DNA of 58,029 nucleotides. Source: an uncultured Bacteroidaceae bacterium. GTDB lineage: Bacteria > Bacteroidota > Bacteroidia > Bacteroidales > Bacteroidaceae. Location: positions 1-58,029 of the forward strand of contig CAKQRW010000013.1 of assembly GCA_934271655.1 (NCBI GenBank), read 5' to 3'. The notes beneath the pieces were generated by a model. That model made no database searches and had not been told where the DNA came from. It saw nothing but the letters and a program-made list of their open reading frames with translations. Of the stretch, positions 42,777-52,289 are shown in pieces (the stretch's first letter is position 1; each line of letters begins with the position of its first letter). The position numbers were made by a program, and so were the translations under genes.

Positions 42777-45700
42777 ATGAACAAGATTAAATTCATCATC
42801 ACAACGCTTGTGCTGTTCTTCTGTGTAAGTTCAGCTATGGCACAGTCACACCGCATCTCCGGCAAGGTGTATGACGACATGGGCGGCATCATGATGGCCA
42901 ATGTCGTGGAGCGTGACAAGGACAACCGTATCGTGGAGGCATGTGTGACCGACATCAACGGCAACTTCTCCATGGTCATCAAGAACCCGAAGAACAGACT
43001 GGTGGTCAGCTACATCGGCTACAAGACATGGAGCCAGGTGATTGGCACCAACACCAAGTTCAACATCAAGCTTCAGGACAACACCCAGATAAAGGAGGTA
43101 GTCGTGAAGGCCAAGAAAGTGCAGCAAAGCAACGGCATGACCATCCCTCTCAAGGAGATATCCGTCGCCACACAGACTATGAACATGGACGATGTGGAGG
43201 GACTCTCCTTCGCCTCGGCCGATGAGGCTCTCCAGGGCAAGATAGCCGGCCTCGACATCATCTCCAACTCAGGCAACCTTGGTGCCGGCACATCCATGCG
43301 CATGCGTGGTGTGAGCACCATCAATGGCTCGGCAGAGCCGCTCATCGTAGTGGACGGCAACATCTTCGACCTTCCAGACGATGTGTCAAGCGTAGACTTC
43401 AACGACCTCGACAACGAGGAGCAGTTTGCCACTCTCCTCTCTGTCAACCCTGAGGACATCAAGGAGATAAAGGTGCTGAAGGACGCGGCAGCCACAGCCA
43501 TATGGGGTAGCCGCGGAGCCAACGGTGTGCTCGAGATCACCACACGCCGCGGCGTGAGAGGAAAGACAAAAATCAACTTCAGCTACCGCTTCACAGGCTC
43601 ATGGCAGCCTTCAGGACTCAACATGCTCGATGGCGACGGCTACACCATGATGCTCAAGGAGGCTTACTTCAATCCAAAGCAGAACACAGCCACATCCGAC
43701 ATGGTCGAGCTCAACTACGACAAGTCATATCCTGTGCAGTTCTACAACTTCAACAGAAACACAGACTGGGTAGACAAGGTGACACAGTTTGGCCAGACAC
43801 ACAACTATTACGTCACGCTCAACGGCGGTGGCGAGAAGGCACGTTTCCGCATCTCTGGAGGCTATGACCACCAGACAGGCACCATCATCAAGCAGGTGCT
43901 GAACCGCTTCTCCACCCGTCTGGCACTCGACTATGACGTGTCTGACCGCATTCTCTTCTCCACCAACTTTGCCCTGACATACACCGACAACCACCGCAAC
44001 TGGGACGGCGGCTCCACTACCTCCATCCTCGGCAAGGCATACAACTCCATGCCAAACATGTCGGTATATGAGTATGACCAGAACGGCAACCGCACAGGCG
44101 ACTACTACAAGATGCTGCCGACCAACCCTACCACAGGCGCAGGCGGCAACAACAACTATTCTTCATACTATCTCTCAGACATGAAGAACATAGGCAACCC
44201 TGTGGCCATTGCCCACCAGGCCTTCAACAACCAGTCCACTTACCGCATCACCCCACAGTTCAACCTGCGCTACAAGCTCCTCTCCAAGGACGAGGACGCA
44301 CACCAGCTCAACTTGAACGCAGAGGTGTACATGGACATATACAATGAGTCGGTCAACACTTATTTCCCATCCACACTGACCAGCAACTCATGGATGAACG
44401 GCGTGAACTTAACCACCAACAGCGAGTATAAGTCACTTGCCTTCACCAACCGTGAGAAACTCATCTTCATCCCACACTTCAACGTGGACTGGATAACGCT
44501 CTCTTCAATGCTCCAGTTTGAGTTCACCACAGGCGATGGCACAAGCCAGTATCTCGCACAGAACGGTCTGCCATCGGGCATCAGCTCATCCGTAGCCAAC
44601 GCATACCGCACGTCTTCCACCTCAGGCACCAGCCAGTGGAGAAGCACAGCCGTTCTCGGAAGCTTCCACGTGGCATTCTTTGACGGACGCTACTCATTCG
44701 ACGCCACCGTGCGCCGCAACGGCTCCACAAAGTTCGGCGCCGGCAGAAAATGGGGCACATTCCCAGGCATCTCCGCACGATGGAACATCAGCCAGGAGCC
44801 ATTCTTCGAGAAGCTCCATCTTGACAACGTCATCTCCATGCTGTCTTTCCGCCCGTCATGGGGCAAGTCAGGACGTGAGCCTGGCAGCGAGTACCTGATG
44901 TACAACAAGTACAGCAGCTACGGCACATACGGCTCTAACGGCAACACGCACACAGCCATCCATCCCGACAACCTCCGACTGACAGACATCCGCTGGGAGA
45001 TAGTCTCATCATGGAACCTTGGAGCCAACCTCAACCTCTTCGACGACAAGCTGCAGTTTGACTTCAACTACTACAACAAGCAGACCAAAGACCTGCTGAT
45101 GCAGAACGTGGGCATCCCGCAGTCTACAGGCTTCAGCTCTCTCTCATGGAAGAATGTGGGCGGCCTGCGCAACCGTGGCTGGGAGCTCTTCATGAACACA
45201 AGCAACAACATTGTCAAGATTGGCAAGTTCAGCATGGGAGCCAAGTTCAACATTGCACAGAACATCAACACCATCACCGAGATGGACCAGACCGTGCTGG
45301 CAAGCATGAACGGTGACTACACATACAAAAACGCAGACTACCTGAAGCGCATACAGATAGGCAACGCTGTCGGCTCCATCTACGGCTTCCGCTACAAGGG
45401 CGTGTATGCCTATGACTATGAGCACAGCGGCTACACCGACGAGTCTTACAAGACATACGGTGAGAACACAGCTGCCTACGCTGAGTCGCAGGGCAGAAAC
45501 GCCACCGTGCCTGTGGCAAGAGACGCCAACGGCAACATCCTCTATGACGCCAAGGGCAACCCACTCCACATGTACTTCAACTATGGAGGCGTGAACTATG
45601 AGTTCAAGGGCGGAGATGTCATCTATGAGGATGTCAACCACGACGGACAAATCAACGAGCTTGACATTGTCTACCTCGGCAACTCCAACGCCAAGTTCAA

Positions 45701-46187
45701 CGGAGGCTTCGGATTCAACTTCAAGTATGGCCAGTGGACACTCAACACATCTTTCAACTTCCGCATGGGCAACAAGATAGCCAACATGGCACGTCTCAAC
45801 AACGAGTCAATGCGAAGCAACATCAACCAGTCTCAGGCTGTGGCATGGCGATGGAGAAAGAATGGTGACGTGACAGAGATACCGCGCGCCATGAACGCAA
45901 GCATCGGAGCTTCATACAACGCTCTGGCCAGCGACCGCTACATAGAGAAGGGTGACTACCTCCGCCTGCAATACCTGCAGCTGGGCTACTCTGTCCCCAC
46001 AGAGACATGCAAGAACATCGGCATCCAGTCACTCCGCATCAACCTCTCAGCGCAGAACCTCTTCTGCCTCACCAAATACACAGGTGTGGACCCTGAGGTC
46101 TCTTACGGCGCATGGGGCGTATGCTACGACAACTCAAAGACCCCTCGCTCAAAGTCATTCACCTTGGGCATCAACCTCGGCTTCTAA
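42777..46187 (+). CDS. SusC/RagA-type TonB-dependent transporter 1
   Basis: 1136 residues. Signal peptide ending SSAMAQ, carboxypeptidase-D-like regulatory domain (HRISGKVYDDMGGIMMANVV..GNFSMVIK), then plug domain (ADEALQGKIAGLDI, MRMRGVSTINGSAEPLIVVDG, IKVLKDAAATAIWGSRGANGVLEITTRRG) and a 22-strand beta-barrel-length remainder ending KSFTLGINLGF. It imports a ligand through the outer membrane with TonB energy and pairs with the SusD lipoprotein 56 bp downstream. Start at ATG 42777; the frame upstream only has a TTG. Confidence 0.95.
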   Translation: MNKIKFIITTLVLFFCVSSAMAQSHRISGKVYDDMGGIMMANVVERDKDNRIVEACVTDINGNFSMVIKNPKNRLVVSYIGYKTWSQVIGTNTKFNIKLQDNTQIKEVVVKAKKVQQSNGMTIPLKEISVATQTMNMDDVEGLSFASADEALQGKIAGLDIISNSGNLGAGTSMRMRGVSTINGSAEPLIVVDGNIFDLPDDVSSVDFNDLDNEEQFATLLSVNPEDIKEIKVLKDAAATAIWGSRGANGVLEITTRRGVRGKTKINFSYRFTGSWQPSGLNMLDGDGYTMMLKEAYFNPKQNTATSDMVELNYDKSYPVQFYNFNRNTDWVDKVTQFGQTHNYYVTLNGGGEKARFRISGGYDHQTGTIIKQVLNRFSTRLALDYDVSDRILFSTNFALTYTDNHRNWDGGSTTSILGKAYNSMPNMSVYEYDQNGNRTGDYYKMLPTNPTTGAGGNNNYSSYYLSDMKNIGNPVAIAHQAFNNQSTYRITPQFNLRYKLLSKDEDAHQLNLNAEVYMDIYNESVNTYFPSTLTSNSWMNGVNLTTNSEYKSLAFTNREKLIFIPHFNVDWITLSSMLQFEFTTGDGTSQYLAQNGLPSGISSSVANAYRTSSTSGTSQWRSTAVLGSFHVAFFDGRYSFDATVRRNGSTKFGAGRKWGTFPGISARWNISQEPFFEKLHLDNVISMLSFRPSWGKSGREPGSEYLMYNKYSSYGTYGSNGNTHTAIHPDNLRLTDIRWEIVSSWNLGANLNLFDDKLQFDFNYYNKQTKDLLMQNVGIPQSTGFSSLSWKNVGGLRNRGWELFMNTSNNIVKIGKFSMGAKFNIAQNINTITEMDQTVLASMNGDYTYKNADYLKRIQIGNAVGSIYGFRYKGVYAYDYEHSGYTDESYKTYGENTAAYAESQGRNATVPVARDANGNILYDAKGNPLHMYFNYGGVNYEFKGGDVIYEDVNHDGQINELDIVYLGNSNAKFNGGFGFNFKYGQWTLNTSFNFRMGNKIANMARLNNESMRSNINQSQAVAWRWRKNGDVTEIPRAMNASIGASYNALASDRYIEKGDYLRLQYLQLGYSVPTETCKNIGIQSLRINLSAQNLFCLTKYTGVDPEVSYGAWGVCYDNSKTPRSKSFTLGINLGF

Positions 46188-46243
46188 GCAGAGGCAAGGG
46201 ACAAAAGGAATGTTGAATCAGAATAAACAAGCATAACAACAAA

Positions 46244-48139
46244 ATGAGAAATCATATCAAACATATAGCACTCTACGCCTTTCTTGCTGCTGGAGCTGGC
46301 ATGGGACTCACCTCTTGCGATGACTTCCTGACCATCACCCCATCATCATCAATCGTGGAGGAAGACTTCTGGCAGGACAAGAACGACCTCGACGGAGCCG
46401 TCTTCGCATGCTACAAGCGCATTGTCGACAACGATGTGCTCACAAACTACATCTACTGGGGTGAGCTGCGTTCTGACAATGTGGAGCGTTCCAGCACAAC
46501 AAGCTCCACAGGACAGATAGCGCAGGTGATGAACGCCAACCTGCTGCCCACACACAGCATGTTCAACTGGGCTTCCATGTACAACGCCATCAACTACTGC
46601 AACAAGGTGCTGGTGCATGGACCTGAGGTCATCACCAACGACGAGAGCTTCTCTGAAAGCGACTGGAAACCCATACAGGCAGAAATAGTCACGCTGAGAG
46701 CCCTGTGCCATTTCTATCTCGCACGCACGTTTGGCGAGGTGCCTTACATCACCACCGACTACAACAACGACTCGCAGGAGCTGCGCGCGCCACAGTCCAC
46801 ACAGCTGCAGGTGCTCGACAACATCATCGCAGACCTTGAGTCTATAAAAGACCAGGCCATGGTGGACTACGGCAACAACGTCGACAACCACGGACGCATC
46901 ACACGCAAGGCCGTGTATGCCCTGCTTGCCGACGTGTACCTCTGGCGAGCTTCATACAAGGCCGGTGGCAACCAGCCATTCACAAAAGTGGCGCTGAGCA
47001 GCAACTACAAGGGCACAGCCACAGCAGAGGAACTGGCTTCACGCCATGAGGAATACAGCAGCACAGCAGAGTCTGACTACCAGAAGTGCTCTGAATACTG
47101 CGACCTCGTCATTGAAGCCATCAAGAAGGAGAAGATAGAATACATCAACAAGAACGGCCTCAATCCTGGTGGCGGCGACATAACACTCGGACTTGACGAA
47201 CTGCTGGAGACCAACGACCAGTCGAGCAACAGCGTGGCTGTGAAGACCTACGGCGCCTACAAGAGCCTCTTCGGCACAGGCAACGCCGACGAGTCTATCT
47301 TTGAGCTACAGGTAGACGGCACATCATACAGCAACAGCATGATCACGTCCTGCTTCTGGAACATCAGCGACTCCAAGGCAGGCAGCCTCACAGGAGCTAA
47401 GGCCCTGCTGGAAGGTGTGGAAAGCACACCCAACACCACCACAGCATCGTCTATGTTCACAAAGACAGACTACCGCCGCTGGGAGTCACTGCGCTTTACC
47501 AAGGTAGGCCAGACCGACTTCGAGCTGGCCAAATACATCAACAGAGATGTCAGCCAAAGCGTCGGCACCACTTCCATCTACCTGACGGACAACAACTCTT
47601 CCAACCTCAGCGTCACATACTCTGAGCGCGAGAAGAGCAATGTCGACGCCAACTGGATCGTCTACCGCCTGTCAGACATCTACCTGATGAAGGCAGAAGC
47701 CATGACACAGCTCTCTGCCGACGAGGAGAATCTGAAGAGCGCGTTCAAGTATGTCCGCGAGGTCTTCAAGCGCTCCAACCCATACGCTTACAGACCCAAC
47801 AACCCAACTGCCAGCAACGACTCGCTGAAGTTTGACAACTTCTCCACACAGGCCAGCATGGAGCGCCTCATCCTCGACGAGAGGCAGAGAGAGTTTGTAG
47901 GCGAGGGCAAGAGATGGTACGACCTCGTGCGCTACGCCCTGCGCCGCGGCAACACAGCCGACATGCTGAACATACTCACACGCAAGTACACCAACAGCGG
48001 TTCTATCCAAGCCAAGCTGGCCGACATGCAGTCGCTCTACTCTCCAATCAACAAGAGCGACATACGCAACAACAACCTGCTGTACCAAAACGGCGTGTGG
48101 TCAACCAACGAGACCACATCGCGCACAGATGAAAACTAA
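46244..48139 (+). CDS. SusD/RagB-type surface lipoprotein 1
   Basis: 631 residues. Lipobox LTSC with Cys25 followed by DDF. SusD fold of TPR-like helices: TITPSSSIVEEDFWQDKNDLDGAVFACYKR, WASMYNAINYCNKVL, ALCHFYLARTFGEVPYITTDY, ADVYLWRASY, and C-terminal LDERQREFVGEGKRWYDLVRYALR. It forms the lid over SusC 1 and binds the ligand. No polysaccharide-degrading gene accompanies it. Confidence 0.95.
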   Translation: MRNHIKHIALYAFLAAGAGMGLTSCDDFLTITPSSSIVEEDFWQDKNDLDGAVFACYKRIVDNDVLTNYIYWGELRSDNVERSSTTSSTGQIAQVMNANLLPTHSMFNWASMYNAINYCNKVLVHGPEVITNDESFSESDWKPIQAEIVTLRALCHFYLARTFGEVPYITTDYNNDSQELRAPQSTQLQVLDNIIADLESIKDQAMVDYGNNVDNHGRITRKAVYALLADVYLWRASYKAGGNQPFTKVALSSNYKGTATAEELASRHEEYSSTAESDYQKCSEYCDLVIEAIKKEKIEYINKNGLNPGGGDITLGLDELLETNDQSSNSVAVKTYGAYKSLFGTGNADESIFELQVDGTSYSNSMITSCFWNISDSKAGSLTGAKALLEGVESTPNTTTASSMFTKTDYRRWESLRFTKVGQTDFELAKYINRDVSQSVGTTSIYLTDNNSSNLSVTYSEREKSNVDANWIVYRLSDIYLMKAEAMTQLSADEENLKSAFKYVREVFKRSNPYAYRPNNPTASNDSLKFDNFSTQASMERLILDERQREFVGEGKRWYDLVRYALRRGNTADMLNILTRKYTNSGSIQAKLADMQSLYSPINKSDIRNNNLLYQNGVWSTNETTSRTDEN

Positions 48140-48151
48140 AATGACAGAACA

Positions 48152-50239
48152 ATGAAAATCTTCAACAGACTATATAAATACTGTGGCGCAGGCATGCTTG
48201 CAACATCTGCAGCCATGGTGGCTCTGAACTCCTGCACAGAGAAGATTGACGATTCCAGCCTCTACACCTTCACAGGCGAGATGATGATCGACCACTTCAA
48301 GAACAATCCGGAGACATTCAGCAGCTACCTCACCATACTGGGCAAAGTGCACCCGAGCAAGCGCTCTTCATCAACCATGCAGGAGCTTCTCTCAGCACGC
48401 GGCAACTACACATGCTTCGCACCTACCAACGAGGCCATACAGACCTATCTCGACTCGCTGCAGCGCATCGGTCTCATCGAGAGCAACAAGCTGGAGGAGA
48501 TAACAGACTCTGTAGCAGAGGCCATCGTCTTCAACTCCATCGTGGAGAACGGCGACGACGAGGCCTACGCCTCCACCGCCTTTGAGGCAACGCTTGGCAA
48601 GACCAACATGAACAACCGCTACATCGACATCTCCTACAAGAACGACTCGCTGAACAACACCATCATCTATGTCAACCTTGACTCAAAGATAGTGGAGAGC
48701 GACATCGAGGTGGAGAACGGCTACATCCACACCATAGACAGGGTGCTCTCACCTTCCAACTCTTCTGTGGCTGACCTCATCATCAATGCCGACAACACCT
48801 CTATCTTCAGCGAGCTCCTCACGCTCACAGGCTGGGACGCCAAGCTGCAGAGCTACGAGGACGAGGAGTGGAAAGATAAAAACGATGACATCAGAGGCAC
48901 CAGCATCAAGACCACAGGATCGCTCAACTACACAGGCATGTACCCAAGCAACCGCTATGAAGGATACACCGTCTTCGTGGAGAATGACTCTGTCTTCAGA
49001 GCCAACGGCATCACCAATGTGGAAGAGCTGAAGACATGGCTCAAGGACAATGCCTACTACAACGATGACACCAGCGGCCACACCGAGCCAAGCTACGGTG
49101 ACGACTACACCGACGAGAACAACGCTGTCAACCAGTTTGTAAGCTACCACCTCCTGCCAGAACTTCTCACATACGACAAGCTCGTCACATTTGCCAACGA
49201 GTATGGATGCGACGCAGCAACGCTGAAGAACCGCAAGAACCAGTTCTACGTCAACGTGTGGGAATACTGGGAGACGATGGGACAGTATCGCCGCACACTC
49301 AAGATTACCGGTCTCCGCAAGGAGAAGAGAATCAACCGCGTGTCTGTCTACAACAACAACAGCTACAGGGAAGTGGTGTCAAAGATAACCATGCCAGGCA
49401 TCCTCATCAACCAGACCAACGGGGAGAACACAAACAATGCGCGCAACGGTTACTACTACACCATCGACGACATGCTTGTGTGGAACTCAGACGTGCCCAA
49501 CAAGGTGCTCAACGAGCGCATGCGCTATGACGTCACATCGCTCTTCCCTGAGTTCATGACAAACAACATCCGCCAGAACCGCGACAAAGAGAAGTGCGGC
49601 ACAGGATGCTGGGTCATTCCATCAGACTATCTGAAGAATGTGGTCAACATGACCGACGAGACCAAGTTCTACTATCTGCCTAACCAGGGCTATTCAGGCG
49701 CCATAGGCTCATGGATGAACTACCAGACAGACGAGTTCAACATCAACGGCGAGTTCGACTTCACCATGAAGCTGCCTCCTGTGCCATATACCGGCACATA
49801 CGAGATACGCTATGGCATCAACTCGAACAACAACCGTGGCATGGCGCAGGTGTACATAGGCACAAACCCAAACAACCTTCCAGCCATCGGCATCCCGCTT
49901 GACCTACGTCAGTCATCAGGCTGTGTCAGCACAGCTACAGGATGGGTGGCAGACAAGACACTCGGCACCGCCGACGCCATCAACGAGAACGACAAGGCCA
50001 TGCGCAACCTTAACTTCATGAAGGGCCCTAAGTACATACAGCTCAGCTCTGGCAACACCGGACGCGACGGCGAGTATTGCCTGCGCAAGATCATCTACAC
50101 CGGACAGCTCGAAGCAGGAAAGACTTATTATATACGCTTCAAGTCTGTGCTCTCAGGTTCTCATGAGTTCTTCTACGATTACCTCGAAATGGTGCCTAAG
50201 TCCATCTACAACGGAGACGAGGCAGAGGACAAGTGGTAA
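48152..50239 (+). CDS. fasciclin-domain surface lipoprotein 2
   Basis: 695 residues. Lipobox LNSC with Cys28 followed by TEK. FAS1 module about 45-215 (STMQELLSARGNYTCFAPTNEAIQTYLDSL, ending GYIHTIDRVLSP), a second about 225-460 (TGMYPSNRYEGYTVFVENDSVF..GYYYTIDDMLVW), then a beta-sandwich C-terminal domain (EFDFTMKLPPVPYTGTYEIRYG..GKTYYIRFKSVL) that looks like a binding module. It begins 12 bp after SusD 1. Confidence 0.83.
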   Translation: MKIFNRLYKYCGAGMLATSAAMVALNSCTEKIDDSSLYTFTGEMMIDHFKNNPETFSSYLTILGKVHPSKRSSSTMQELLSARGNYTCFAPTNEAIQTYLDSLQRIGLIESNKLEEITDSVAEAIVFNSIVENGDDEAYASTAFEATLGKTNMNNRYIDISYKNDSLNNTIIYVNLDSKIVESDIEVENGYIHTIDRVLSPSNSSVADLIINADNTSIFSELLTLTGWDAKLQSYEDEEWKDKNDDIRGTSIKTTGSLNYTGMYPSNRYEGYTVFVENDSVFRANGITNVEELKTWLKDNAYYNDDTSGHTEPSYGDDYTDENNAVNQFVSYHLLPELLTYDKLVTFANEYGCDAATLKNRKNQFYVNVWEYWETMGQYRRTLKITGLRKEKRINRVSVYNNNSYREVVSKITMPGILINQTNGENTNNARNGYYYTIDDMLVWNSDVPNKVLNERMRYDVTSLFPEFMTNNIRQNRDKEKCGTGCWVIPSDYLKNVVNMTDETKFYYLPNQGYSGAIGSWMNYQTDEFNINGEFDFTMKLPPVPYTGTYEIRYGINSNNNRGMAQVYIGTNPNNLPAIGIPLDLRQSSGCVSTATGWVADKTLGTADAINENDKAMRNLNFMKGPKYIQLSSGNTGRDGEYCLRKIIYTGQLEAGKTYYIRFKSVLSGSHEFFYDYLEMVPKSIYNGDEAEDKW

Positions 50240-50245
50240 TCGCAA

Positions 50246-50306
50246 CGCCTTGAGGCAAGTGAAGCCACACGGACACAAGCCCGCTGGCCGCCATTGCCTC
50301 AAGGCG
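50246..50306 (+). other. 13-bp perfect inverted repeat between fasciclin genes 2 and 3
   Basis: CGCCTTGAGGCAA (50246-50258) pairs with TTGCCTCAAGGCG (50294-50306) around a 35-nt loop. No T-run follows. It sits at the joint of the two Fas-SusCD modules. Confidence 0.8.
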
Positions 50307-50344
50307 GAAGACAAAACTTAACATCCCAAAACAACAGAACAACA

Positions 50345-52234
50345 ATGAACAACAACAGAATAAACAAATGGTTGGGCGGTTCACTGGCAGCCGCCGCCAT
50401 CACAGCCTGCTTCTCAGCATGCTCTGACGACCATTTCGATATATCACCAGCTCTCGCAGGCAAAGCCACCATCTGGGAGAACATACAGTCCAATCCCGAG
50501 CTGAGCGAATATAAAGACATCCTCGAAAATGTCTACTACTCGCAGACAGAAGAGAAAGTCACCTCACAGACATACGCTGACGTGCTCAACGGCACGGCTA
50601 CATACACCGTATGGGCTCCTGTCAACGGCAGCTTCAACTACGACTACTACAAGGAGCTGCTTGCCACAGGTGTGCGCGACAGCATCTACAAGGTAGAGAA
50701 AGAGCTGATCCGCAACAACATGACACGCTTCACAAACATTGTCAACTCTTCCGACTCTGTCAAGCTGGAACTCTTCAACGAAAAGGCCGCATGGCTCAAC
50801 TATGACAAGAACACCATCAAAGGCGTGCAGATGACGCAGCCCAACGTGGCTTCGACCAACGGTGTGCTCCACATCACCAACGGCTCTGTGCCCTACCAGT
50901 CCAACCTCTATGAGTTTCTTGCCAATCGCCCTGAGCTCGACTCTCTCAACACTTTCATCAAGAAATACCAGACAAAGGAGTTTGACAAGAACGCTTCCAC
51001 ACAGGGACCTACTGTCAACGGAGAGATAACATGGGTTGACTCCATCACCTACATATCCAACGACTACACACATTACACCATGGGAGCATACCTGGAGCGT
51101 GAAGACTCCAACTATGTGATGATCATGCCAACCAACGAGACATGGAAGAATGTGTTGGCCAAGGTGAAGCCACTCTTCAAATTCAAGGACTCATACAAGC
51201 AGGATGTCAACACGCAGACCGAGGCAGGCAAGGACACGCTCATCTCTGGCGTGGAGACAAAGTTCACAGAGATAGAACGAGACTCGCTCAACGACCTCTA
51301 TGCCAAGAATGCCATCTGCAACAGCCTCGCATTCAACGCCAACTGGCAGTTTGAGAGAATACCTATCTCGTCCATCAAGGACATAAGAGACGCTGACACC
51401 CGACTCGACTCGCTCAAGTCGACATCTGGCAGCATCTTCAAGAAGACAGGCACACTCAACGCCACCAACACAGGCAGCGTGTATGAGATAGACAGCTATG
51501 CCGACCTCTTCGGCAACGCAGAGCCAGTGGAGACCAGCAACGGACATGCCTACATCGTCAACGACCTGGCCTTCCCTTACACCTTCTATGCTCCCAAGCG
51601 TAATCTCGACGCACGCTTCTACTATGAGTCGTGCGACAACAACTGTCTGACGAGCACAAAGACATGGACAATGAAGATGCACACCTTTGTGACCGACCCC
51701 ACTACAGGCGAGGAGATAGCATCGCGTGACAGCACATACAAGTACAACTATCTCGTCATGAAGAACAAGTCAACCACGGCACATCCTGGCGCCTTCTTCC
51801 AGCTGAACAATGTGCTCTCATGCACATACGACATCTACGTGGTGCTCGGCTACAACACCGACAACGACCTGCAGAACAAGTTCCGCGTGTACATCTCTTA
51901 TGACACAGAGTCAAAGCGTGTCAACAACGAGGCACTGAAGAATCCTAATGAGGACATGATGGACTACAAGGGAGAGAGTCTCTACGACACAAACTTCTTC
52001 GTCAACAAGAAGCCACAAGCGGATGAAAACCTGGTGATGAACTACACCGACACAATCCTCGTGGCAAAAGACTTCATATTCCCCGTGTCATACTACGGAC
52101 TGCAGAACGCATACCCTACTCTCCAGATAAAAAGCAACTTCTCTTCAAAAGAGAAGAACTACTACTCACGAGAGATCTGGGTCAACGCTATCATCATGAA
52201 GCCTAAAGAGACCATTAGCGGCGGCAACGAATAA
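50345..52234 (+). CDS. fasciclin-domain surface lipoprotein 3
   Basis: 629 residues. Lipobox FSAC with Cys26 followed by SDD. FAS1-like modules about 50-205 (TYTVWAPVNGSFNYDYYKELL..NGVLHITNGSVPY) and about 225-400 (YVMIMPTNETWKNVLAKV..HAYIVNDLAFPY), then a beta-rich C-terminal domain with GAFFQLNNVLSCTYDIYVVLGYN. A start at ATG 50345 is used; the longer frame begins at a TTG inside the inverted repeat. It precedes SusC 2 by 55 bp. Confidence 0.82.
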   Translation: MNNNRINKWLGGSLAAAAITACFSACSDDHFDISPALAGKATIWENIQSNPELSEYKDILENVYYSQTEEKVTSQTYADVLNGTATYTVWAPVNGSFNYDYYKELLATGVRDSIYKVEKELIRNNMTRFTNIVNSSDSVKLELFNEKAAWLNYDKNTIKGVQMTQPNVASTNGVLHITNGSVPYQSNLYEFLANRPELDSLNTFIKKYQTKEFDKNASTQGPTVNGEITWVDSITYISNDYTHYTMGAYLEREDSNYVMIMPTNETWKNVLAKVKPLFKFKDSYKQDVNTQTEAGKDTLISGVETKFTEIERDSLNDLYAKNAICNSLAFNANWQFERIPISSIKDIRDADTRLDSLKSTSGSIFKKTGTLNATNTGSVYEIDSYADLFGNAEPVETSNGHAYIVNDLAFPYTFYAPKRNLDARFYYESCDNNCLTSTKTWTMKMHTFVTDPTTGEEIASRDSTYKYNYLVMKNKSTTAHPGAFFQLNNVLSCTYDIYVVLGYNTDNDLQNKFRVYISYDTESKRVNNEALKNPNEDMMDYKGESLYDTNFFVNKKPQADENLVMNYTDTILVAKDFIFPVSYYGLQNAYPTLQIKSNFSSKEKNYYSREIWVNAIIMKPKETISGGNE

Positions 52235-52289
52235 TCTGCCCCAAACGGAAAAAAGCTAAAAGAAGGCAAACTATCCAAAAGCAAACAAC

